From Pholis gunnellus (taxonomy: Eukaryota; Chordata; Actinopteri; Perciformes; Pholidae), in assembly GCA_910591455.2 (NCBI GenBank), contig OU342821.1:14261787-14325786 (forward strand): 64,000 nucleotides of DNA. Direction: 5' to 3'. The position numbers were made by a program, and so were the translations under genes. Positions 47,392 to 58,960 of this stretch are shown here, piece after piece; within the stretch, counting starts at the first letter, position 1; each line of letters starts with the position of its first letter. The notes under the pieces were generated by a model. The model did no database searches, had not been told where the DNA came from, and saw nothing but the letters and a program-made list of their open reading frames with translations.

Positions 47392-50305
47392 CAGTAATGT
47401 GTTAATTATTTCAGTACTGGCTGACCAGAGAGACTCACCCAAAGTCCATAAATCAGTTTGGACTGAGAATAACAAGTCGTCTGACCCCCAAACTGTAAAT
47501 CTGGACAAGAGTGCTAAAGTGAGCATGGGGCAGGAAAACGACCCTGATAGGAGTTTTAGCACGTTTACATTGACTGAATGTCTACCATAGTAGGTCATGC
47601 TGTGGTTAGAAAACAGCTGACTGATGTCAAGTTGGATCTGATGAAGCAGCAGAGAAGGTTTTCTTTTTATTTGAACTTTGTTGTGACCTTTGCCTGTTCC
47701 AACACAAAAATGCACGATGTAACTTTTGTCCACTGACTTGATTAATCCATAAACAATATGCTGATATTGTAATGCATGTTCAGCAATAAACAGCAAAATG
47801 TATTTATGGTTTATCATGATGAATTGGTTTGAAAATGGCTTTCAGGGCCTTGGCTGCAGAAAACAGCCATGAGTCCAAGCTCATTGTCCTTCTGCAGTTC
47901 GATAGACGGGACGTTGCTACACAAAGGTTTTGCCTTAAACCCCAAATTCAAAGAAATAACTGAGAACATGACCTTAAAGAGAGCTTCAACCCTTATCTTA
48001 TCAGTATAATTTAAGGGTCATAATATAGAAACAATTGTCAAAACCAAGTTCAATACATAATCTTTCATTTGACGCCAACATCCACAAACCTTTTGTCATA
48101 CTAGCATGCCTGATTGACCCAGAGCTATTTTAGAACACAGTTAAACCACGGGCAACGATCTCTTCTCCTTCCCTAAGAACCCTGGGAGCTTAACAATCAA
48201 CCAACATCTGTCTGGAGCCCAGAGAAAGGCAGAGGCCCAGATGTCGGAGAGATTGGTCTTATGGGAGTAGGCTTCTTGGCCCCTTTACTGGGCAGCCCAG
48301 TTAGTGAACACGGATTAGAGTTACGACATGTCCTGGAGCCAAACATAGCCGGACTCTATCCTCAGATTTAAAGTATGCTGTCGTTAAAGTTTTCACTTCT
48401 TTGATGGAAAAAAAAAAGGAAAGATGAAGCATTCATGGCAAAGCATTTGGTGAAGTTCAGCCGAATTTCTTATAATCTAGTCAATGTTGTGTTCGGTGAT
48501 GAACAGCAGTAGAACAATGTCCTTATCACAGACACATTAACAAGGTGTTCCAGATACAGAACAGTCAGGGTGATAAATAATCAGCCTGATTCATGATCTC
48601 TGCATAGACAAATATTTATCACAAATATTGCTCTTGGCCCACTGCCTCATTGCTGCCGATTCCAAGAATTCTTAAATCCTTGTATGTGTGTTTTTTAGTA
48701 TGTAGTCTATGTCTCTGTATTTATTTTTCTTTCTTTTTTTATTTTTGAATGTGTCTTCCTGGGTGGGTGGCAGAGCTTGTTCCAGCCAGGCAGCCGGATT
48801 GTCGTGTATTAGTGTTGCTTCTGTTTCGCGGGCGTAATCCTCTCCACTGGAGCCTCGCCTCACTCCTAATCTGAGGCAAAATCTCTCCTGCAGATGGTTC
48901 TCTCCTTAAGCACCGCAAAAGAAGTGAGCTCATCCCTACATGTATCTCTCCTGTTATCTCTCAACTCTCTGATCCCTTTCTCCCAACATTACTCTCTCAT
49001 TTCTCATCCCGACCACTTGATTTTCCACAGACCCATGAAGCACGGAGCACTTTCACGGTGTGCCTTCCGATGGTGTGAATGTGTCGTTAAAAACCCACAC
49101 AGACTGCATGAACTGCAAGATTTCTCCAGCGTTTCTATCGATTGGGATTTTATTGTGCTCACCAAAGTAATCACTGACTTCTGGGAATGTGGCGACATTG
49201 CTTCAGTGAACTCAGGCAGGGCAAAAAAGTGGTGAGACAGGTTGTAAACAAGCCAAAACTTTTGCCAGAATATCTTAACCAATTTATTTGGGTCTAAAAC
49301 CATAATGTATATCATGTGTAAGATGTACTTTTGGTAAATCCTTTGCCTATTCTGTATTTATGATGTTCAATGTGACTTTCATTCTTAGATTAAAAACAGC
49401 CTATATCAGTGCATGTTTCATCCAAATTACTAGAAAACACATGTTTTACATGCTTTTGAAAACCATGCATCTGAGTCTGAGAAATGTCAATGTACTTTTT
49501 CAGGCAGCCATTGGTACCCATTCCTTTTTGTGGAATATGAAAGTGAAGTACTCCATGAGTAACAGACTGCTGTGTGTTGTGCTACCATGGTGAAGGTTTT
49601 GTCTCACATTATTATGATAAGACATGCAGACTCACAATGTTCACTGTGATGGATTGCGCAACCCAAACAAGCTTTTTGAGTCATCTCATTGCTTTTCATA
49701 CTGTTCAGAACAGACAATGTCTGCCTGGAATGCTGTGAAAATACATCTCAACTTGCTTTTACGATCTTTTAATCTATTTTCTCTCTTTCTTAAGGCTACT
49801 CTTAATTTCTACTTTGTTCACAAATGTGCCCAAACCTATATTATATAAAGGGTACATTAGAAGAATCTGAACAGCCTTTCTAAACTGTACGGCTACCATC
49901 ATCCACCTCAATTAGAGAATCAACCAACCTCTCCCTGGAGGCCTTTTTACTTTTTCTTCCACTCCTCCCTGAACAGCCACACTAATAGTCCTTAGCTGAT
50001 AGTCTCTGATAGGTAGTTCTCTCTAAATGCCGCACCAGGAGGGGCAAGGCAAAGAAGGGGATAAATAGTGAGGGGTGATGAACAATAATCCGAAGCAGGT
50101 TTCTATGGCAACAAGGAAATGAGAGCCCGGTATACAATGTGAAGGGAAAGCCATGAGGCCTGATGCGGTGATCAGCTGCTGTCAGGATGCCGGGGAGCGG
50201 GAAGTAAAGCTCTGGGTGCTGGAAATGGATTGCAGGGTGTGATTCACTGCAGCGAGAGAAGAGAAACCGGAGAGGGAGGGAGGAGGGGAGGAGGGGAGGA
50301 GGGGA

Positions 50306-50328
50306 GGGGGGGGGGGGGGGGGGGGGGG
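50306..50328 (+). repeat. Poly-G run (23) after GGGGA repeats
   Basis: Tandem GAGGGGAG units from 50275 run into 23 consecutive G residues. The Pro-rich minus-strand frame across this tract is an artefact. Confidence 0.93.
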
Positions 50329-51623
50329 CAGGGGAGATGAGGGTTGCAGCACCATTTTTCACAGCAGACAAAAACATTTGCTGGGATATCAATTTGGAGC
50401 TGCGAAGCAGTCTTCCCCTCCTGCCCCATCATCCATCATCTTTTCGTGCTAACCACCACTTGGGCACTCCCCCCCCCCCACCCCCTCCTTTCTCTCCTCC
50501 ACATGCACACTTACACACCCTCACCCTTTGTTTGCCTCACGACTACACAGGAACACATGAACACTTTCTGCAAGCCTCGTGCAATTAGACTGAACATACA
50601 TGCATAAACACACACCGGATGCAATGCCAGGCCTGTCTCAAACTGGACATGAAGGCGTGACCCACAGATGCTGTGTGTGGGAAGAAAATGGTGTGTGGGA
50701 AGAAAATGCAAAGCAGAGCTGAAACGCAGCACCGAACGTGGTTGGGGTTGAGAAGGCGGGGCTGGACGCCCGTCTCCCCTAGTCTTCTCCCATTAGCGCC
50801 AGTAGGGGAGACCCCACCCTCCGGCTGCCCCCTTATTGGCACCTTTGCCTGCACCCCATCACTCATCTCCCAGCCATCATCCATCACCCATCGCGATCAA
50901 TAGTAGGCCACGCATTCATCAGCCCCGGGGTGCTGATGGGAAAGAGGAGGGTCAGCGGGGGGAGAGATGGAGCGAGGGATCACATGGTACAGAGAGGGAG
51001 TAGAAAAAGAGGCGAGAATATTTGAAAGTGGGGGAAAAGGAGTAGAAAAGGAGAAATGAAGGAGGAGGAGTCATGTAGGAGAAAATGTGAGAATAAGAGC
51101 TACACTGAGAAGCCACAGAGGTGTACTGATGAAGCAGTAAGATGAGAGCAACATCTTTACTGCCATTTGGTGTCACCAAGAAGGAAATTAATATGTTTTT
51201 GGGAGTAAGATGTGAAAATACATAGAGGTACATTAAAATGTAAAAATAAACAATTATAGGAGTCTTGGGAAAGGATGAACGCCATTGCTGCAGCAATGAT
51301 TAAAGAAGGCTTGTCTAATTTGCCACAGTCACATTTCCAGGTGACAGCGCTGAAGCCATCATAATGATAAGTGGTGGTTGTGCACATTGCTTCACTACGT
51401 GACAAGTGGCATAAAAAAAAAAAAACAGAAAGATCCTTTAAGGCAAAGAGAGAAATATAACTGAAGGGAGGTTTAATGTGCATGATTATACACACAAGCA
51501 TACAAACATGCACACATACACATATATGGAACATAACGGCGCAATGTCCCTGTCAGTCATTCGGTGTTTGTCAGTTTCCGGCAAGGCTCTGCACTTTGTG
51601 CTGACAGCCCATAAGTTGTGCCG

Positions 51624-51651
51624 ACACACACACACACACACACACACACAA
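51624..51651 (+). repeat. (CA)n microsatellite
   Basis: Fourteen CA dinucleotides. Confidence 0.94.
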
Positions 51652-52251
51652 CCACACGCTGGCTCAGGCCTTTCCCTTCCTGACTGAAGGTGGACCGGAA
51701 TAGATCGCACTTTAAGATGATGGATGCTCCCTCTGCCCAGAAAGGTTAGGGACGGGGCGATAAGTTACTGAGCACCACGTTCAGGGCGAGTCGTAGAGGT
51801 GGCCAACAAATATACAGTAATTGTGATTGCTTGACAGCTAGGACATGGACCTCTGTCATGGCTGGAGCACACCATGACGTATTTGGTGGGAAATGTATGA
51901 AAAAGGTGCAACATGGCATTTCGGAAATGCATATTCATTTATCATATAATTTATTTGTTTTAGCTAGCTATTTAGATTTGTTTTAAATGGCATCAGAGTT
52001 TATTGAATGAGGTAATATTGCTGCAGCCTCTTTAAGCATTTCTTCACCATATTATTTTATCAATAATATTGAATACAGATGCACACACACAGTAGCCACC
52101 AGTCCACCAGAAATACATCAAAACTAGAGCAGAGACTCTCAGGTGGAAACTAGAACCTTGAAAGCCAGGTGAGAGAGTGTGTTTATTGCAACCACTACCC
52201 CACTCTGCCCCATTGAGGCATCCACAAGGCAGACAAAAGAGCGGGGGGGAT

Positions 52252-52267
52252 GGGGGGGGGGGGGGGG
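52252..52267 (+). repeat. Poly-G run (16)
   Basis: Sixteen G residues preceded by GGGGGGG and a GAT interruption. Confidence 0.92.
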
Positions 52268-54107
52268 CAGAGAGAGCTGTGGGTTAGGTGACATGTCCAG
52301 AAGCCACACCACCACCAGCAGCACCACCAACCACCCGAAGTCATCCAGTCCCCAGGCCCTCTCTGTGTGTCAGATGTCGCTCTCAGGTTTCGAACCCCGG
52401 GCCTCCATCTACCGGATGCTCTCATTGGATTATTCAGGAGAGGCTAAACGCTCTTTGTAGCTTGCTGACTGGGACAAAACCCCACCTGGGCAGGATAAGC
52501 CACCACAAGCTCTTAAGCAAGTCTCCTCTTGTAGCACGAAAATGTTGTGACATCCTAGGAATTGCAGAGGGATTTATTTATCCTGGTAGGAGCCATTGCT
52601 TTGTGCGGAAATGTTGATTTTTGAACACCACAAAAAAGAAAATCGAGATTATTAAACAGAAAATAAAAAAAAAAGTTTTTTTATGAAGAAGTATATTTTC
52701 ATATCTCAATGTGAGGAAACAAAAGGAAACAATAATTGACAAAGAAAAATATATCACAAGTATTGCTCACAAATATTGCGCTAAAGCACATGTGCTAAAA
52801 GCTAAAGCTAACACCAGGGATGTCCAGAGGAGCAGGAAACAACTGCAGGAAAGAAAAAGGAAGTGAATGTTGCCAGGACCGTTCCAGTTTTAAGCACATA
52901 ACACAGAGTTTGATGTTACCTGTTTCTTCCTCTTTCTCCCGGTGATCTGACCTCTAGCACCTTACAGGCTGTCTGCTGCTCTTCCTTAATTAAATATTTC
53001 ATTGTGAGCCCATCCATTGTCCTCATAGTTCACACAAACGCACACAAGACAACCAAGCAAAATACGTGCGCACGTGTGAAGGCGGACACTTGTGTATGTG
53101 CGTGCATGTGCGATGTCTCTGCGTGTGTCCCTGTGTAAAGGGAGACCAGTTGCAGATAATGGACGTCTGTGTTTAATATTGGAGGAGTTTGGATGGTAAC
53201 CGCAAACCTGCAGACTTGGGGTCACCGTGTGTGAAGCTGGACACCTGATCTGCAGCACTGCTGAACACAGCTATTGTCAAAATGGCAGCCGGGAGGACTG
53301 ATATCCTAAACCTGATTTTTGTTCCATTTGCTTCACTCACCGACACATTTTATGTGTGTTCCGTCCCGGAGCCAAAGGTGGAGATGGGAAATGTAGGAGA
53401 AAGGGGTGGACAGCTAAGCAGGAAGTAAACTGATAGCGGTGAAGGGTTCGTGGAGAAAAGGAGTCCCAAGAACGAGTGACGATGGAGCAGTCAGACGGGA
53501 ATTCTGCAAAAAAACGAAAGACAGACGAGTCCCACTAGCTTCTGTAACTCCATGCAATACTTAATTGAATGTTCTTTCAAATTTGTATTATTGAAGTTAA
53601 ATGATCAATATATTTATTTTAATATGGATGTGAAACAAGTGGCTCATATGACTCATTCACATACACAACTCTAAAGTTCCTCTGAGCCCCGAGCAGCTTT
53701 AAAGCATCTTTCAGGTCTTTGTTCTGGTGTCACAACTTACTTACACATCAGCATCATTTCCAGATGCAGCAAGAAGCTGTTCCTGGAAAAAAAAAAAAGC
53801 TCCAATAAACCCCCTGTCCTCTACCAGCCCACCACCGAACATCAGACAGACAAGGTTAGCAACTAGCTGTTGAACGTAGTGGAGCATTTATCTGCTAGAG
53901 ACAGATATTTCTGGGAATGGGAGACCAGACCAGAGCCGTGAATGCTGAACTTGCATTAATCACGTTGACAGAAGCATAACTCCAAATGAATGCAAAGTTT
54001 GCTTTTTATGTGGTGGTTGCATAAATGTGCAACTGTTTGCTAACCTGTTCCCCATTTTAACTTTCTAAGATGATGATATGTCACCGTTGTGTTTTGGAGC
54101 TTGTTGC

Positions 54108-54108
<1 letters not shown>

Positions 54109-54144
<36 letters not shown>

Positions 54145-54150
54145 AAAAAA
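54109..54150 (+). repeat. Poly-C (34) followed by poly-A (8)
   Basis: Thirty-four consecutive C residues at 54109-54142 and then eight A residues. This is the longest homopolymer in the window and the only long one with C on the plus strand. Confidence 0.93.
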
Positions 54151-54339
54151 CAAGTCATGCAAAGTTTTGCTGTAATCTTTACTTTCTAAAACACCATTTC
54201 ACTAACTGACTTGTCTAAACTAGCCATGGCCTCTCAATCACCCAATCACCCATTACTTCTGTCAAGCTAGAGAGATTGAAGTCAGATAATAAGAAAAGAA
54301 AAAAAAGGAGCTGACTAACAAACAAAAAAGGAAATAGAA

Positions 54340-54700
54340 TTAGTTTAACAGGTACCCCCTTTTAATCCTTTCATTGGTGTGTTGATGGGAGTGATGCAAT
54401 GAGGTGAGGTCACCTGCTTTCCTGACCCTCAACCTTTTGACCCCTGACACCATGTCGCTGGGAGCAGCGTGTGCAGGTATTCCTTTCTGGTGGCTCAGAC
54501 GGATCTGGATCGGGCTGGTTAAAAGAAGAGTGGTACCCGAGCTGGGGTACTTTTGTACTTGCTGTATCATTAATGGGGCGCCGATAAAGATACGCAGATC
54601 TCCTGGCACTTTGCTAAAGAGTGGGAGACGGGCTTTGAAAACTGATGCGTTTATCTTGCGTTTTCAATCTAGGTCACGTTTTGGTTCACAACACATGTAG
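54340..54700. mobile_element. Possible DNA-transposon remnant
   Basis: The block is bounded on the left by ACAGGTACCCCC and contains GAGTGGTACCCGAGCTGGGG followed by TACTTTTGTAC, reminiscent of the GGTACC-rich non-autonomous elements of teleosts. Both strands carry open frames of about 90-98 codons, which resemble no protein I know. Ends and family are not established. Confidence 0.25.
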
Positions 54701-55638
54701 GTCTGGCTTCTTCTTTTTTTTAACTTTGAACTGATGCCTGTAATTGATAACAGTGAAAAGATGTTGACTGACAATTACAGTGTAGTGACGTTGTTTTAAG
54801 GAAAGGATCTGAAAATATCACACATAAAATACAAAATTTCTTAGGGAGTATGGTTTGAAAAAAATCCAACACGAACCCACTGACTCAGATGTCAGATCTC
54901 ATGCACTCGTATTTTACTACTGTGATCCTGCATTAAAAATGTTCTCTTGAGCTGGTCAAGAGGGTTGACGGGGCAGCGCAGTCCAGGCGTAAATCAGCAT
55001 AAGTGATCGGATAGATTTTTCTGTGTTAATGTAACGTAGCCCTGGCGTGCACAATAACTCAGACGAAGGGAGGGAGGGAGAGCGTGTCCAGCGTCCAGCC
55101 CTCTGTTTGCCAAACCAATGCGGTTGGGTCATCAAATCCACAATGTGATTGACCCATCAATTGACCCCTGCTGACCTCTCAGGCCAATCAGGCTAATGGC
55201 GGCTAGTGGTTCGAGCTTTAGCGCACTGGTATCCTTTCTCTTGCACTCCGTAAACACACACAAGCACAGACTGACGTCCAGTCCTCTCTCACACGCTAGG
55301 TTTCTAACCCATCTCCGTTTTTACTGCCTGTATTGGCACACCCTTCACTGAGGTACTCTCGTTAGCATTGACCTTTCTCTCTCTGCATGCTGGTTAAAAT
55401 CAACAGGCCCCTTGATCACTTTTTAATACAATAACATGATAGGACTGCTTTGGATTTATGAATACCTTTTTGTCACACTTCTCAGTCATGTGTAAAATGT
55501 ACAAAATACTACGTTTGGGACCACTTGTTTATATCAATCATTAAAATGCTGAATCACCATATTCCATCAAAACTTCCACAAGTGGATCAATATGTTTCTG
55601 CAGGCTGAATCTCCATAAATCAATGATATACTAAAATG

Positions 55639-55640
<2 letters not shown>

Positions 55641-55687
<47 letters not shown>

Positions 55688-55717
55688 TGTGGGCGCACAT
55701 GTGTGTGTGTGTGTGTG
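55641..55717 (+). repeat. (GT)n microsatellite, two tracts
   Basis: About 22 GT dinucleotides from 55641, then a GAGTGTGGGCGCACA interruption and a second short GT tract ending at about 55717. Confidence 0.94.
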
Positions 55718-57092
55718 CAGATGGGAAGTGGCAGTGGGCTGTATTGATCAAATTCAGTATGTGTTAACTGTATCATGTTTCCACTTATTTGATGTAATGG
55801 TAGTGTATGGATCCTTAATTGACAAGAGGGTATACATCAGGGGTGATGTTCCAGACACTGTGGGGCGGACAGGTCAAACTCATGTGGGATAAAAAGAAGT
55901 TCACCAAACCCTCATAGGGCGTCTGTACCAAGGTTTTAAGTTTTTCATTTCCTAGACATGCCCATGTCACAGCGCCACGTCATACAATGGTACAGTAGCT
56001 GAGAGGTGCCGAATTCAGTGGATGTTCCTGTGCTGGGAGCAGCCAAAAAAGGACGAAAGACATCCATCATTTCTCACATTATATTACACAACATATATCA
56101 ACCAAGTGTTGTTGAATATGTGACGTCACGGCAGAAGTCCTAATTTGATAAAAAGTGTTTACGTGACGGGTTTGTTGAGATGCAAAATGGATTTATGCTC
56201 AAAATGTTCTTGATTTTGGCCATTAGTAGTTCACCAGTACATTACTACGGGGAAAGTCACCTCAAAATGCACCATAACATATTCAGAATTTCCTCTTATA
56301 TTTGAACTCTCATAAAAGAAACTCATCCTTAATTAAGAGATAAACTAAAATGAATCCGCATGTGTGACTTACCTAAAGTGAGCGCTTAAGAAAAACGCGT
56401 GTGCGACTTCATAAAAACATGTCCTCCATGTCACCTCCCAGGCTCTGTACATTAATATAGTTAAATAGCCACATTTCAAGAAGCAGCAATAAAAGACAAA
56501 ATGGTTTAGTATTTCTTTGAAACTCATTGGTTCCCAACATTGTCATATTTTGACCTCAAAGAATATAATTTCACCCAAAAACGTTTGTGCACTTTAGCAC
56601 TCTGCTAAAACAAGTTAAAAAGAAAAATGTCCAAAAACAGTTGGAACAATTGCTATCTGTTTCATGGATGTATGCTTATTTGTAGAAATAATCATCATAA
56701 GAATAAGAAATATAGGCTTCAACCAAGAGTAGAAAATAACAAGATAAATGTAATGATGGAGTTGATGGAGTTGGTTGATAACAAACTGCAATGTGAAAAT
56801 GTGCTTGCACAGCAGTCTGGATGAGTGATGAGATTGTAGAAACCTTGTGCAATACTTCAGAAAAGCTTCCGGCATCACCTGTTTTTCACCGTACAATGAA
56901 AAATACCAGACAATATTCAGCCCACAACAAATCACTTCATAGTCTGTTTGTCACATAACTGTATGTATCATAGGGAGTGTTTTTTGTTTTTTTCAAAGAA
57001 AAGATGATTTTGACGCTGACTATGTGCAGACAAAGCCACCCAGCTGGGTCTATACACAAAGAATTATGTTGCATCAAAAGCAGTGATAAGGA

Positions 57093-57094
<2 letters not shown>

Positions 57095-57153
<59 letters not shown>
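57095..57153 (+). repeat. (CT)n microsatellite
   Basis: About 29 CT dinucleotides; the Ser-Leu and Arg-Glu open frames over it are artefacts. Confidence 0.96.
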
Positions 57154-57156
<3 letters not shown>

Positions 57157-58399
57157 ACAATATCCAACTGAAATAAATTGCACATCTTTTCCAAACAGAG
57201 CAATTTCTCCGCCATCTGTTCACCAACGTAAATCAGGGCTTGTTGATGTAAACCTCCTCCATCCTCAAACTCCCCCCAGTGACGACTGAATCAGGCCTAA
57301 TCCCCCTAGTCTCCCCTGCCCTCTAAATCATCCCTGCATACTAATGGCTCTATGCAGATAGAATGGGTCTATATGCAAAATGCAAAACACAAAACCAATG
57401 ATAGATTGGTGGCAGATTTTTTTTTTTTTATCAGTTTAACAAAATGGCAGCACAGTTAAGTTAAAAGGGACTTTAGATATCCTGATCCACGTAACCAAAT
57501 CGGTCTTTTATTTCTCTTGGAGTAACCAAGTTAGTAGCACAATCCATAGTGGGTCTGTTTGAAAAGTGGCCAAAAAGAGTTTTCTTATTTCTTATTTGTT
57601 TGTTCTTATTTATTTCAAATTTGACTGAAACTCCTATAGTTGGTGACTGATGAAATATTCTGTTGTGTGCTAAAATGGCAAGTTGAGAGTGGATCTGGTG
57701 ATGATCTTCATGATATGTGACGTGACATCTTGGAGATTCAAATGCAGCTTCACCACCCTCCTCACGCATGCAGATGTTTCCACAGATAATCGATAATCCA
57801 GCCTAACCCCCTTATGCCAAGGATTAACAATAGCCAGCCACAATCCAGCCGCATGTGGGACAAGAAGGAGAGACAAGATGAACCAAAAGGGGAGGATGTG
57901 TTATTTAATAGGTTACTATTTATAGGCAAAACCTGGAGGCAAAAAATGCAATGTTTAAATGAAAATATTGGATAAAATTCTTATATTTTAAACTTAAGCC
58001 TTTCCCCAAGGTGTCCTCAAAGCCCTAAAGAAAACTGTGAACTTATGTTTTTTTAAAATCAATTTAACACACTTGACTAAGCTGTTCAGCGGTTTGTGTA
58101 AAACAACCAGCAAAACTTTGAGCTATAATAGTTCAAAGCAACATCTGGCCAGATGAATACTTGGGATCTATGGAGCAACAGGAGCAGGTTTTAATGAAAA
58201 CAGATGGCTTGACAGGATTATGAAACAAACACACACACACACACAGATGCATGCACTTCACAGACAGAAGAGATGATGAAACCACAAGAAAAAAAAACAC
58301 TGAGGAAGATTGAAAGTGTTTGAACAGGCTTGGGGTGATTTCCTTAATAATTCAGCTTTATATAGCAAAGAAACTTGGAAGCAAATGTCTGACCCGACT

Positions 58400-58960
58400 G
58401 CCTGCATCATGATTTATTTTAATTCATTTAATTGGGTACTTAATTTGCTCTCCGAGGCTTGGCATCGTCTGCACACCTAAGTGGCCTGGAAATGGATCAG
58501 TGTTAGGCCCTTTTCTCATCTTTATTTTCTTCATTTTAATTTAAATAAAAAAGTTTCTCATTTATAATTTGATCCCTCTACGGAAAACACCTCTTCGAGA
58601 CAAATAAAAGACGACAGAAAGCACATAAAACGGTAGAACACGCATATGTTTTCATGTGGCCAAAGTTTGTTCTGACAGGCTTAATGGATCTTTCTATAGG
58701 AGATCCATTGCTTCATAACGCAGCACAGCACAAACATGGCTTTGAAGAAACTTTCACTAATTAAAGTCTCCCTCATCTTATTAGCCCGGCTAATTGATTC
58801 AATTTGTCTTAGCTCAACTATTGGCTTTGACCTCTACTTAGTTAATGAATTAATTGATTTAGCCCAAGTGTATTTGGAGGAGTCAACGAGGATTTTGACA
58901 TGTTGCCCCTTTAATCTTGCTTACTCCAGACACTCTATGGGTCATGACGGCAATGCATTG
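58400..58960. promoter_or_regulatory. Candidate enhancer rich in homeodomain motifs
   Basis: Dense TAAT/ATTA cores: TTAATTCATTTAATTGG and ACTTAATTTG near 58420-58446; then, between 58681 and 58920, TTAATGG, ACTAATTAAAG, CTTATTAGC, CTAATTGATT, GTTAATGAATTAATTGATTT and TTTAATC. TAATTGATT occurs twice, 60 bases apart. There is no simple repeat and no coding support. AATTAATTA-like sites fit the reported preference of LHX3 itself, so autoregulation is possible; this is inference. Confidence 0.35.
58683..58709 (+). repeat. Small perfect inverted repeat
   Basis: AATGGATCT at 58683-58691 and AGATCCATT at 58701-58709, with a 9-base loop. It sits at the left edge of the motif cluster and could be a dyad binding site or chance. 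Confidence 0.6.

Noticed and set aside
47344..47817. 157-codon minus-strand open frame
   Set aside because: It includes a Thr-His stretch from the GT microsatellite, has no recognisable domain or splice context, and resembles chance in AT-rich DNA. Part of it (near 47710-47735) looks like a fragment of a common fish repeat.
49982..50392. 136-codon proline-rich minus-strand frame
   Set aside because: The proline run comes from the 23-base poly-G tract and GGGGA repeats; no protein similarity.
52380..52405. tRNA-like T-arm (GGTTCGAAACC on the minus strand)
   Set aside because: It matches a B-box core, but there is no A-box, anticodon arm or acceptor stem around it, so it is neither a tRNA gene nor a clear SINE.
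54404..54700. 98-codon plus-strand frame with some protein-like stretches
   Set aside because: No known domain, and the opposite strand is equally open. The surrounding GGTACC-type motifs suggest a repeat rather than a gene.
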